Source: Apium graveolens (taxonomy: Eukaryota > Streptophyta > Magnoliopsida > Apiales > Apiaceae). Taken from it: DNA of 64,000 bases. Numbering within the stretch: the stretch's first letter is position 1; the number at the start of each line of letters is the position of its first letter. This document shows, piece after piece, positions 10,676 through 21,533 of this stretch. A program made the position numbers and the translations under genes. The notes beneath the pieces were generated by a model. That model did not search any database. It saw nothing but the letters and a program-made list of their open reading frames with translations, and was not told the DNA's origin. The stretch covers positions 92,801,671 through 92,865,670 of the forward strand of contig NC_133653.1 of assembly GCF_009905375.1 (NCBI RefSeq), given 5' to 3'.

Positions 10676-13012
10676 ATGCTTAGTTTTAAGGACCCAGACT
10701 TGCTTGGATCCTTTGGCCTTATTAAGTTTGTTAACATTTGCAGCGGATTTAGCATCAGAGTTTATGTTAACATTTTTCTTATCAGAATTTACACTATCAG
10801 ACTTTGAATCAGAACTTACACTAGAAGGAACAATGCTAAATTTCTTTAAAGAAGGTTTTATTTGATAATAATCATAGTACAGACTATGATATTCCTTACA
10901 AGTATCAATGGAATGCCATAAACTACCACAATGAAAACAAGGATTTTGTGGCTTATATCTAATAGACTGACTCTTAACTCCTGACTTTGAGGGTAAGGAG
11001 TTTATATTCTTATTCTTCCTGCAAAAAGTAGCCAGATTGTTAGAACTTCCACAGTTATGACATGTTTTTCTAGGAGCATCAGGAACAGACTTATAATCAT
11101 TGCTTTTATTCACACCTTCTTTTCCATTCCTATTTTTCTTAGGTGATTTTACCTTGTTTGTATTCTTAACATTTTTCAGGTTATGCTTAAGCTGCTTCTT
11201 TGTCATTAAGCCTGCGTTTACTTCAGTTGTCTTTTCCTGTTTTAGTTTGTCAGAAGTTAATTCCTTTTTAACTTCTGATTTCTCGGTATCAGATTTTACA
11301 GCTACAAACTTAACAGGTTTTAACTTGGGCTTTTATTTAACAACTATAGGCTTAATATCTTCAGCTCCTTTATCATTCTTACCATCTCCATAACCTAAAC
11401 CCTCTTTCCAGTTTTCACTACTTAACAAATTCTGAGTTGTTCTGCCAGAGTTAGTCCAAGTCCTGATAATCTCTTTTTCCTTTTCTAACTCAGCTTTTAG
11501 AGATTCATTCATTTTAAGCACTGCATCCCTAACATAGAAAGCATCATCTCTATCTTTCTGAGTTTGATGGAACATGACTAACTCTTTTTCTAAATAATCA
11601 TTCCTCTTTTTGCAAGCAAGATTTTCAGAAGTTAATCTTTCACATCTTAAAGTTTGATCTCTATAACTAATGAACATGGTTTTAAGACATCTTCTCAACT
11701 CATTACTATCATCAATATGAAAGGCATAAGTAGTTTGAGGTACCTTTAACTCAGCAGCTTCAGAACTGCTTTCAGCACTTGCCATATCAGCATTTGCCAT
11801 CAAGGCATAATTCTCCTCACTTTCAGAATCTGAAGTGTCTGTCCAGCTTTTCTTCTTTATGACAAGAGCCTTGCCTTTATCACTCTTCACTTTCTTGCAA
11901 TCAGGAGATATGTGGCCTTTCTCACCACAGTTGTAGCATTTGACATTTGTATAATCTCCTCTGTCAGACTTTCCTCCTCTGCCCTCAGATTTTCTGAAAT
12001 TCTTCTAATCAGAACTTGCACTTTTCCTGGAAAACTTCTTTCCCTTCCTGAACTTCCTGTATGCAATCTTTGTGATTCCTTTCACCATAAGAGCACACAG
12101 CTTCATCATCTCTTCATCAGCATCCGTCTCAGGCAAGCTTTCAGATTCTGAGTCATCATCACTTTCAGAACTTGATGATTCAGTATCAGATTTTGTGAAG
12201 AGAGCTTTACCCTTGCCTTTCCTTAAGGTAGCTGCCTTGGGGGATTCTTCTTCAGCCTTAAGAGCAACTGTCCTTGACTTTCCTCCTTTCCTCTTGCTTC
12301 TTTGTTCCATCTCAAGCTCATGAGTCTTGAGCATCCCATAAATTTCATCAAGAGTTGTTTCATCAAGATTATAGTTGTCTCTTATTGTTGTTGCCTTCAA
12401 ATCCCAGCTTTCAGGAAGAGCCAACAGGAATTTAAGGTTTGAATCTTCAAGATCATACTCCTTATCAACCAGTGACAAATCATTCAAGAGTTTGACAAAT
12501 CTATCATATAAATTAGTCAATGACTCATTAGCCTTTGAGTCAAAGTGTTCATACTCTTGAGTGAGTATTGTCTTCCTATTCTTCTTAATCGTATCAGTTC
12601 CCTGACATCTTGTTTCCAAGGCATCCCATATCTCCTTTGCAGTCTTGCAGTTTATTACCCTGTTTGACATTACATTATCAATGGCACTATGCAGTAAGTT
12701 TCGTACCTTAGCATCCTTAGCAATTGATGCGATATCTTCAGCAGTGTAGTCACTCTTTTCCTTTGGTACTGACTTTGCTGCTTCACCTGCAACTGCAACT
12801 GCGAGCTTGGTTGGTTTGTGAGGCCCTTCCTTGATTCTATCAAGATATTCTGGATCTGTAGCTTCCAGAAACATGGTCATCCTCACCTTCCATATGGGAT
12901 ATTCAGATGGTCTCAATTTGGGAACTCTAATAGTCTCATATCGGCTTTGAATTTGTGTCTTTGGAGGTTCTTCAATTTTGGTGGGCTTAGTTGGAGTTTC
13001 TACTTCGGACAT
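10673..13012 (-). pseudogene. gag: Element A gag, with in-frame stops
   Basis: Starts at ATG 13012 (MSEVETPTKPT), 43 bp after the primer-binding site, and runs about 780 codons to TAG 10673. N-terminal part has PIWKVRMTMFLEA, then the Copia gag (UBN2-type) core with AKEIWDALETRCQGT and LYDRFVKLLNDLSL, then a Ser/Asp/Glu-rich stretch. The first zinc knuckle, CYNCGEKGHISPDC, is near 11910. A long coiled coil follows (11650-11480), and two more knuckle-like motifs lie near 11060 and 10930: CHNCGSSNNLATFC, where Asn replaces the ligand His, and CFHCGSLWHSIDTC. Extra stops at 12005 (AAG to TAG relative to D) and 11333 (CAA to TAA). Forms the virus-like particle and binds element RNA. Confidence 0.9.
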
Positions 13013-13054
13013 GATTGTTTTTGGATCTTAAACTGTTTGTGTGTTAACAGATAG

Positions 13055-13066
13055 GGTCTGATACCA
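13055..13066 (-). other. Element A primer-binding site
   Basis: On the minus strand TGGTATCAGACC lies 2 bp inside the 5' LTR. It is one base off TGGTATCAGAGC, the complement of the initiator-Met tRNA 3' end used by many plant Copia elements. Confidence 0.85.
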
Positions 13067-13068
13067 CT

Positions 13069-13674
13069 TGTTAGGTCACACACACTGTAGAGGGGGGTGA
13101 ATACAGTGTATAGCACAATCAAATCAAACTTTAATAACTCAAGTAATAGAAAACAAACTTTATTGAAAACAATAAACTCTGTTACAGTATGGAACTGTCC
13201 TCTCTCAGTGATGAACAAATATCACGAGAGCTGCTAGGGTTACAATGAATAATCTTCTCGATAATGATAATACTTATAGTGTTAACCCTATGTCTGTGTT
13301 TATATACTACACAGTTACAAGATAATCGCTAATTGATATGGAATATAATTCTGCTTCCTAAAATATATCAATCAGATATCTTTTCTTCCAAGTATTCTAT
13401 TCTTCATAGAATTCCTTCTTCATGCATATCTCTTCTTATGTTTGTCTTGATCTTCTCTTCCTGTAAATCAGCTGCCTTCCTTATCTGAACATTTCCTTTA
13501 AGTCCTGATATTATCTTCTGATAGATATCTCCTGAACCTTAAGTACTGATGACTTAAGTTCTGACTTCAGTATAAGTACTGATTTCAGTTAAGTACTGAT
13601 TTGTCCTGTTTAAGTAAGATTTGAAAACTAAACATAAATAACATTAGTCATGACATTATCAAATATATCTAACA
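13069..13674 (-). repeat. Element A 5' LTR
   Basis: 606 bp, TG...CA ends, direct repeat of 277-882. Contains TATATAAA on the minus strand at 13299-13306, the likely element promoter, also kept in D. Followed by target duplication TGCTA at 13675-13679. Confidence 0.95.
13299..13306 (-). promoter_or_regulatory. TATA box in element A 5' LTR
   Basis: TATATAAA on the minus strand in the sequence GTAGTATATAAACACAGAC, conserved at 37916-37923 in D. Position inside the LTR fits the U3/R promoter. Confidence 0.65.
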
Positions 13675-15535
13675 TGCTATAACCCAGTCAACATCTTGCA
13701 GAGTTTTTTCAACCTTCTTAGGTTCAGTTTGAGATAAAAAAAAGAATGGTAGAGACATTCATTCTGAGTGGTTTTTCTTGTTCTTAGCCAACTGCAGGGT
13801 TTCCAATGATTAAGTCATGTGTGTGTGACTTAGACCATTTTTTTACAGATGGAAGTTAACTCCTTGAAGACGAACCTCCCCCTTGATCCATGAACTATCT
13901 GTTATTTCTTTGATTAGTACCACTATTATCTCCTGATGCTCTTCCTAAATTAGTGTTCCCATTATTATCAGTATATGATTCATCAAAATTTGAGAAAGAT
14001 GAGTCTGATGATCTTTGTACTGATGTCTCTTGAGTTAAATCACTTGTAGTAGTCTCTGGATTTTAGTCATGTTTCTCTCCATCAACATATGCTTCAGTGT
14101 TAAAAGTATTTCCACTGTATTATGGAATCTCAGAGCTTTGAGTGATATCAGGACTTACTGTATCAGAGTCAGGACTTAAAAGTTCAGCATAAGGTACTTC
14201 ATTTTCAAATCTCAATTTGTCATGGTCATCTACATCTTCTAGACATGTTATCTTCTTATCATCAAAAGATACATGTATAGATTCCATGACTGTTCTTGTT
14301 CTCATATTGTAAACTCTGAAGGCTTTTGTGGATAATGGATATCCCACAAAAATTCCTTCATCAGCTTTTGAGATCAAACTTAGTCAGCTGCTGTGGATGG
14401 GTTTTGAGAACAAAACACTTACAACCAAAAATATAAAAGTACTTCAAATTTGGCTTCTTTCCCTTCACCATCTCAAAGGGTGTTTTTCCATGCTTGTTGA
14501 TCAATGTTGCATTTTGTGTAAAGAAAGCAGTTTGCAGAGCCTCAATCCAGAAGTAGGTAGGCAATCTTGCTTCCTCTAGCATGGTTCTTTCAGCTTCTAT
14601 CAGAGTTCTATTCTTTCTTTCAACAACTCCATTTTTTTGTGGAGTTCCAGGAGCAGAAAACTCTTGTTTAATCCCCTTGAGTTTGCAGAACTCTTCCATA
14701 GACCTATTCTTGAATTCGGGTCCATTATCACTTTTGATGATCTTCACTTTGTATGTTGACCCTTTTTCCAGCTCCCTCATATGATCAAGAAGAATGGATG
14801 GAGATTCATCCTTGGTGTGCAGATGATACACCCATGTGTATCTTGTATATTCATCAACAATTACGAGTGCATACCTCTTGTTGGCAATTGACATAACATT
14901 CACTGGACCAAAGAGATCAACATAAAGTAGATGATATGGTTCAAGAATGGAGGATTCGGTTTTACACTTAAAAGAAGTTTTCCTTTGCTTGGCTTTCTGG
15001 CATGAGTCACATAAGCCATCAGGAGTAAAAATTGCATTGGGAAATCCTCTTACAAGATCTTTCCTCACAAGTTCATTGATATTGTTGAAGTTGAGGTGAG
15101 AAAGTCTTGTATGCCAGTTACAGCTGTCTTCCACAGATGCTCTACTCAGTAGACAAACTTCTGAATCATCAATACTTGTGGAGACCCTGTCTTCATATAA
15201 ACTACCATGTCTTACACCAGTCAATACAATCTTGTCATCATACTTACTAACAATTTCACAATGCTCCTCATAAAAGTTAATATGGTAACCTCTGTCACAG
15301 ATTTGACTCACACTGATCAGATTATGCTTGAGTCCTGCAACTAGAGCTACATTTTCAATGATGACATTTCCAACTTTGATTTTTCCATATCCCAAGATTT
15401 TTCCTAAGTTTCCATCTCTGGAAGAAACGTTTAGGCCAACCTTCTCCTCAAATTTTGATAGCATGGATTTATAACCAGTCATATGTCCTGAGCATCCACT
15501 GTCCAAGACTAGAGCAATCCTCCTGTCACCCTGAA
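13675..15535 (-). pseudogene. pol: Element B pol (protease, integrase, start of RT), broken
   Basis: Continuation of the B element from 1-276. 14361-15506 is an open segment with the protease motif DSGCSGHMTG, the GAG-pre-integrase motif (HTRLSHLNFNN, CDSC) and the integrase core (DLFGPV, SDNGPEF, ERKNRT). A frameshift near 14370 moves the integrase C-terminal part to 14120-14377. The Ser/Asp linker to 13675 is full of stops and small indels. It is clearly related to A and D but distinctly diverged, so it is an older or sister SIRE-like lineage. At 15531-15542 a TACTAAT and TTTCAG|GG sequence marks the gag/pol boundary. Confidence 0.88.
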
Positions 15536-17189
15536 ATTAGTAATTTGAACCAGTTAGTGTTTTAAGGACCCGGACTTGCTTAGATCCTTTGGTCTTTTTA
15601 AGTTTGTTAACATATGCAGCATAAGGCTTTTTATCAGATATTATGTTAACATCCTTATTATCAGTATTTATACATGCAAATACAGATTTTGCTTTAATTA
15701 AACAGGTTTCAGTTTATAATAATCATAATACAAATTGTGATACCCTTTAAATGTATAAATAGAATGCCAAACACTACCACAATTAAAATAAGGACTCTAT
15801 GGTTTATATCTAACTATTCTATTCCTAAACTCTGATTTGGAAGGAACAATATTTATCTTTTTATTCTTCTTGAAAGCATTAGCAAGATGATTAGTGCTAC
15901 CACAGTTTGAACGGGTCTTTCTAGGTGCATTAGGAAGAGTTACATAATTTCCATTCTTATTAACCCCTACCTTGTCATTCCTATTTTTCCTAGACCTTTT
16001 CCTCTTGTCTTTTATGTGTAGATCCTTCAGCTTTTGCTTAAGCTATTTCTGAGTCATTGAACCAATATTTACTGATTTTGTGTGAACTTGTTCACTCTTA
16101 TCAGTACTTAAGTTTGATCTAGATGCTGAGGTTGTACCTTCCTCATGGATTGACTTAACAACATTACCACTAGGATTAAACTTAATGGTCTTTATTTGAA
16201 CCTTGTTTAGTTTGACCTTGCTATCAATTTTTATTGGTTCTGTTCTCTCAGTTTCTTTTCCACTTTTCTTATCAGGATTAGATCTAGCTGAATATCCTAA
16301 TCCTGATCCCCAACAGCCATTCTCTACAATTTCCTAAGTTGATTTTCCTGAGTTAGTCCAAAGTTTATTAACTTCTCTTTCTTTTGCTAGCTCCTTCTCT
16401 AGATAAGCATATTTTTCTAAAAACAATTCCTTAACATAAACAACATTATCTCTTTCTTTTTGAATTTCTAGCATGGAAAGCAACTCAATTTCTAGTGATC
16501 ATTCATTTTCTTTAACACAGAGTTTTCACTCTTTATTTTATTATTCCTTAATGTTTGATCCCTCTAACTAACATGCAGAGAATTAAAAAATATTATTAAT
16601 TCATAAATATCATCAGTATCAAAAGCAAGGGTAGTCTGAGGTATCTTTAATTCAGCATTGTCAGCCTCAACATTAACATTTTCCATGAGAGCATAATTGA
16701 CTCCATCATCTGAATCTGATGAATCATCCCAGTTTCTCTTCCTTGAGATCAAGGCTTGTTTCTTCTCAGCTCTGGGGTTTCTGCAGTCAGCTGCAAAATG
16801 TCTAATTCCATCACAGTTGTAACATCTCTCTTTTGACTTGTCAAGTTTTCTAGATCTAGAATCCTTCCCATCAGTATTTCTTCTGTTGTTCCTCTTATTA
16901 GATTTTGAGGAACTGGAACCTTTTCTAGAAAATCTTCTCCCTTTCTTGAAGTTCTTGTAGACCATCTTCTTGAAGCTTTTAACTAGTAGGGCATCCATTT
17001 GATCCATATCTTCATTGTTGTTATGATCACTGTCAGTGTCTGATTCAGTATCAGTATTTGAATCATCATCATAATTTGATGATTCAGTATCTGACTTTGA
17101 AATCATGGCTTTCCCTTTGAAGTAGCTTTTCCTCCTAGCTTTCTCCTTTGGTTTCTCTTCAACTTTGAGTGCAACTGGTCTAGATTTAC
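15536..17189 (-). pseudogene. gag: Element B gag C-terminal two thirds, broken
   Basis: The C-terminal part of a SIRE-like Copia gag related to A's. From 17189 down there is [12 protein letters not shown], an acidic Ser/Asp stretch, a basic [10 protein letters not shown] patch, a zinc knuckle [14 protein letters not shown] (about 16782-16823) and NYALMEN...AELKIPQTT as in A. The remaining part, down to 15540, is strongly decayed, with many stops and poor zinc motifs. The N-terminal gag domain, primer-binding site and 5' LTR of B are absent: at about 17184-17191 the frame switches directly into an Athila RNase H. Confidence 0.82.
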
Positions 17190-17191
17190 AT
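17184..17191 (-). other. Breakpoint joining Athila element G to Copia element B
   Basis: The single open frame 16564-17772 reads Gypsy RNase H/connection sequence ([13 protein letters not shown]) and then, without interruption, Copia gag ([12 protein letters not shown]). The same Copia words occur inside A's gag (KSRTVALKAEEE), which places the switch within a few bases. Confidence 0.85.
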
Positions 17192-19071
17192 CTCCTGATG
17201 ATTTGGTTAGCTTCTTGCCGAAACAAAAATGGCTCATCCCACAAGTACCACTTCACCTCATGAAGAAACTTCTTCCTTTGAGCAGAAGACAATTCTGGAG
17301 GCATAATATTGCTCACAAGGTAGTTCACAATGTCTGCGAACCACGATTCTTCATCTTGTACCCCAAACAACTGCTCATCAGGAAAAGATTCATTTATCAA
17401 TGTCTTATCCTGTGAAGTCATACTCAGATCTTCTAACCAAGAGAGATGATCAATGACTTGATTCTCATTACCTTTCCTATCCTTGATCTCCAACTCAAAC
17501 TCCTGAAGTAAAAGAACCCATCGAATCAATCTAGGATTCGAGTCCTTCTTCGAGACAAGATAGCGAATATCAACGTGATCAATGAAAACTGTCACCTTCG
17601 TCCCAAGTAAATAAGATCGAAACTTCTCAAAACCGTAGAAAATGTCTAAGAGTTCTTTCTCAGTAGTAGTACAGTTGAGCATCATTGAGGGTCTTACTAG
17701 CATAGTAGACCACATGAAATATATAACTCTTCCTCTGCCCAAGAACTGCTCTAACTGCATAGTCACTTGCATCGCATATCATTTCAAAAGGTTCATTTCA
17801 ATCAGGTGCAGTTATGATGGATGTCGTGATTAAACTCTTCTTTAAGATATCAAAAGCAGCTAGGTACTCGCCATCAAACTTGAAGGGAACATCTTTCTCT
17901 AGAAGATTGCACAACGGTTTAGAGATTTTAGAGAAGTCCTTGATGAAACGCCGTTAGAAACCCGCATGACCAAGAAAGATGCGGACACCCTTAACAGAAA
18001 TTAATGGAAAAAGGTTTTCAATGATCCCCACCTTGGCTTTATCCACCTCAAGACCTTTACTAGAGACCTTGTGCCCAAGAATGATGCCTTGTTGCACCAT
18101 AAAGTGACATTTCTCCCAGTTGAGAACCGGATTGGTCTCAACACACCTTTTAAGAACTGCACCAAGATTCTGCAAGCACTCGGCAAAAGAATCACCAAAC
18201 ACACAGAGAAATCATCCATGAACACCTCCACATTCTGACCAATCATGTCAGAGAAAATGGCCATCATATATCTTTGAAATGTAGTAGGTGCCCCACACAA
18301 CCCAAACGAAACTCTTCTGAAAGTAAAAGTACCAAACAGACAAGTGAAGGTAGTCTTTTCCTGATCTTCTGGAGTGATGCAAATCTGATTATAACCCGAA
18401 TAGCCATCCAAAAGACAATAGTACTCATGCTCATCCAACCTATCAAGCATCTGATCAATAAAAGGAAGAGGGAAGTGATCCTTCCTCGTGGCCTTGTTCA
18501 GCTTCCTGTAATCCATGCAAACTCTCCACCTTGTGACTGTTCGAGTAGGAATGAGCTCATTCTTCTCATTAGCAACCCCTATGATACCTCATTTCTTTGG
18601 TACACACTGAATTGGACTCACCCGAGAACTGTCAAAAATAGGATAAATGATCCATGCATCTAGCCACTTGAGAATTTCCTTCTTCACAACCTCTTTCATT
18701 ATCGGATTTAGCCTTCTCTGCTTCTCAATAGTTGGCTTGCTTCCTTCCTCCAGCAGAATTTTATGCATGCAATAAGAAGGGTTGATTCCCTTGATATCTG
18801 CTATGGTCCATCCAATTACTGATTTAAACTCTCTCAGAATTCTCAAGAGTTTTTCCTCATCACTACCTGAAAGGTCAGATGCAATAATAACAGGCAAAGT
18901 AGATGCATCACCTAAAAACGCATACCTCAAGTGTTCAGGCAAAGGTTTAAGCTCGAGTGTAGGAGCTTCCTCAATAGATGGCTTGAGGTGCTTTGGAGAA
19001 TTTTTTAGCTCTTCCAGTCCAAGAGATTCAAACGGCATATCCATCCTTCTCTTCCAAGGAGAAGCATTCAA
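17190..19071 (-). pseudogene. pol: Element G reverse transcriptase and partial RNase H, broken
   Basis: From 19071 downward: the connector between protease and RT (PLPEHLRYAFLG, SPIQCVPKK), a TGA near 18590 where GGA is expected, and RT with MDYRKLNKATRKDHFPLPF, DGYSGYNQI and FMDDFSV. A frameshift at about 18200 puts the next part in another frame (17954-18202: LNWEKCHFMVQQGIILGHKVS). RNase H then runs 17772-17190 ([33 protein letters not shown]). Integrase is absent. It would have copied the element RNA into DNA; now dead. Confidence 0.85.
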
Positions 19072-19780
19072 CTACTGCAACTGCTCATTACCTTCATCGT
19101 CTTCACTATCTGAATTCCCCAACAAGGCCTTCTCTAAGACATCAGATGTTAGCATTTGATCAAGTTCTGAAGTAATCACAGAATCGATCAATTCCACTTT
19201 TAAGCACTCCTCATTATCAATAGGGAATTTCATGGCATTGAAAACATTAAAAGTCACGTCCTGATCCAGCGCTCGCATAGTGAGCTCACCCTTCTGCACA
19301 TTAATCAAAGTTCGGCCAGTAGCCAAGAATGGTCTTCCCATAATTATGGGAATCTTCTTATCCTCCTCGAAATCAAGAATTACAAAATCTGCAGGAAAGA
19401 TGAGTTTGTCAACTCTGATCAAGACATCCTCCACAATGCCTCGTGGATATGAAATCGAATGATCGGCCAACTGAAAGGACATATAACTAGGCTTTGGATC
19501 AGGTAAATCCAATTTCTTAAATACAGACAAAGGCATCAGATTGATGCTAGCTCCCAAATCACATAAACACTTGTCGAACAACAAGTTTCCGATGGTGCAA
19601 GGAATAGTGAAGCTTTCAGGATCTTTAAGCTTCGGAGGCAACTTCTGTTGCAGCACAGCACTGCATTCGTCCGTGAGAGCTACAGTCTCTAAGTCATCTA
19701 GCTTCACTTTCCGAGAGAGAATATCTTTCATAAACTTCGCATAGCTAGGCATCTGTTCAAGAGCTTCAACGAAAGGTATG
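19072..19780 (-). pseudogene. Element G aspartic protease region
   Basis: Open over 227 codons (19752-19072), in the same frame as gag upstream and RT downstream. It contains FDKCLCDLGASINLMPLSVF and IPIIMGRPFLATG, the active-site and flap regions of Athila proteases (DLGAS form), then an acidic tail ending at TAG 19072. The stop follows CAG codons and the RT frame resumes at once, so it is probably a mutation. Confidence 0.85.
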
Positions 19781-21393
19781 TTGATATGAAGTTTCTTGAA
19801 AACCTCCAGAAACTTAGCAAACTACTTATCCAACTTTTGCTTTTACAGCCTTTTAGGAAAATGAGGTGGAGGATAGACCTATTTTTCCCCTGTATTATGC
19901 TCAGGAGGAGTGTGTTCCGCAGTTTTCTTCCTTGGTTCCAAATCTACTTCCTTCTGCCCATTTTCTTCAGCCACAGCTTCATCTTCCAAAACTTGAGATT
20001 TTTCGGGATTCACAACCTTCCCATACCTCAATGTAATTGCCTTAACCTGCATTTTTGCTTCCTTCTTGCCTGGCACTTCTGTGTCACTAGGGAGTGTACC
20101 AGGTTGTCGATTCAGCAAGGCATTGACAATCTGCCCAATTTGATTTTCCAAGTTCTTAATAGAAACTGCTTGGCTCTTGCATATGAGTTTCAACTCTTCC
20201 AATTAATATTTTTCATTAGATTGTTGCAGTTAGAGTTGTTGTCTTGATGCATATTGCGGTTGATGAAAACCAAGAGGGTCATATTGCTTTGTTGCATACT
20301 TCTGATAAGGTTGTTATACCGCATTCTGAGTGTTGCTCCAGCTGAAGTTAGGATGATTGTGGTTGTTGGGATGATAGCTGGCTGGAACTGGTTGCTGCAA
20401 CTTTTGAAAGTTGCTCATGAACTCAGCCGATTCACTAGAAATAGCACACTGTTCTGCCACATGGGCACCCGCACAAAGCTCACAGACACTAGTGATTAGA
20501 TTAACTCCATAATTAGCCAAAAAATCCACCTTCATTGTCAAAGCCTTAAGCTTAGTAGCTATAGTAGTAGCTGTATCTACCTCTAGAATTCCTGCTACTT
20601 TGCCTTGAGTTAGTCTTTGAGAAGGGTTCTAGTATTCATTAGCAGCCATCAGTTCAATCAAATCATAAGCTTCATCGTAGCTCTTAGCCCATAAGGCTCC
20701 ACTTGATGCTGCATCAAGCATGGGTCTAGAAGTCGCACCTAAACCATTATAAAAGCAGTTAATGATCATCCAGTCAGGAATCCCAAGATGAGGACACTTT
20801 CTAAGCATCTCCTTATAATGATCCCAAGCTTCACATAAAGATTCTCCCGAATGCTGTGCAAATTGAGTAAGAATATTCCTGATTGCAGTTGTTTTCATCA
20901 TAGGAAAGAATTTAGTGAGAAACTTCTGAGCAAGATCTTCCCACTTGGTGATAGAGCCTGGTGGTAGAGAATGTAACCAGCACTTAACTGTATCCCTCAG
21001 AGAGAATGGGAAAAGCCTCAACTTAATAGAATCTTCAGAAACATTGTTGAATTTGAAAGTGTCGTAGATCTCGATGAAATCTCTAATATACATATTGGGA
21101 TCTTCAGTCAGAGAACCCCCAAACTAGACCGAGTTCTGCACCATCTGAATCGTGCTAGCCTTGATTTTTAAAGTGTTAGCCGCGATGGCTGGTCTGATAA
21201 TGCTAGACTGAATATCATTGATTTTCGACTGAGAGTAGTCCATCAAAGCCTTTGTATTTGCTTCTGGTTCACCCATTTCAACAAGAGCTTCTTCTTCAAC
21301 TTTCTCCTATTCTACAAGAACTTCTTCCTCTACTAAAATTGCTTTCTCCACTTTATCCAGTGTTCTCTTTCGAGATGGAGAACGCGTTAGCAT
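19781..21393 (-). pseudogene. gag: Element G gag, broken
   Basis: Starts at ATG 21393 (MLTRSPSRKRT), shortly after the primer site and directly behind a TTTTTCAG that could be a splice acceptor. The conserved Retrotrans_gag core is at 21093-20629 (FRDTVKCWLHSLPPGSITKW, FNGLG-like and IELMAANE segments). A zinc-knuckle-like CELCAGAHVAEQC lies near 20500-20460, followed by a Pro/Asn/Gln-rich stretch and a basic/acidic tail. Stops at about 21313, 20629, 20314 and 19879 break it, but segments stay in one frame. Structural protein of the element particle. Confidence 0.85.
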
Positions 21394-21508
21394 AAACGCT
21401 CTCTAGAGTACCTGAAAAAGCAACAAGTAAACAAGTAAGTAAAATATCCAAGTCACTGAACTTTAACGACCACTGATGTCAAGCACATAAACTAAAAATT
21501 AACACCAA

Positions 21509-21527
21509 GTCCCCGGCAGCGGCGCCA
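21509..21527 (-). other. Element G primer-binding site
   Basis: TGGCGCCGCTGCCGGGGAC on the minus strand, a few bases inside the LTR end at 21534. This is the conserved Athila primer site; assignment to tRNA-Asp is from general knowledge. Confidence 0.85.
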
Positions 21528-21533
21528 AAAACT

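Larger units (their letters stand above)
277..13674 (-). mobile_element. Element A: complete SIRE-like Copia LTR retrotransposon
   Basis: A 13.4-kb element bounded by two 606-bp direct LTRs and a 5-bp target duplication. On the minus strand the order is 5' LTR, primer-binding site, gag, protease, integrase, RT, RNase H, long spacer, small ORF, long ORF3, polypurine tract, 3' LTR. Integrase before RT defines Copia; the large size and extra 3' ORF fit the SIRE/Maximus lineage. The two LTRs differ at about 13 positions by eye (about 2%), implying insertion within roughly the last 1-2 million years at usual plant rates. All main ORFs contain stops, so it is non-autonomous now. Element D is a second copy of the same family in the opposite orientation. 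Confidence 0.95.
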
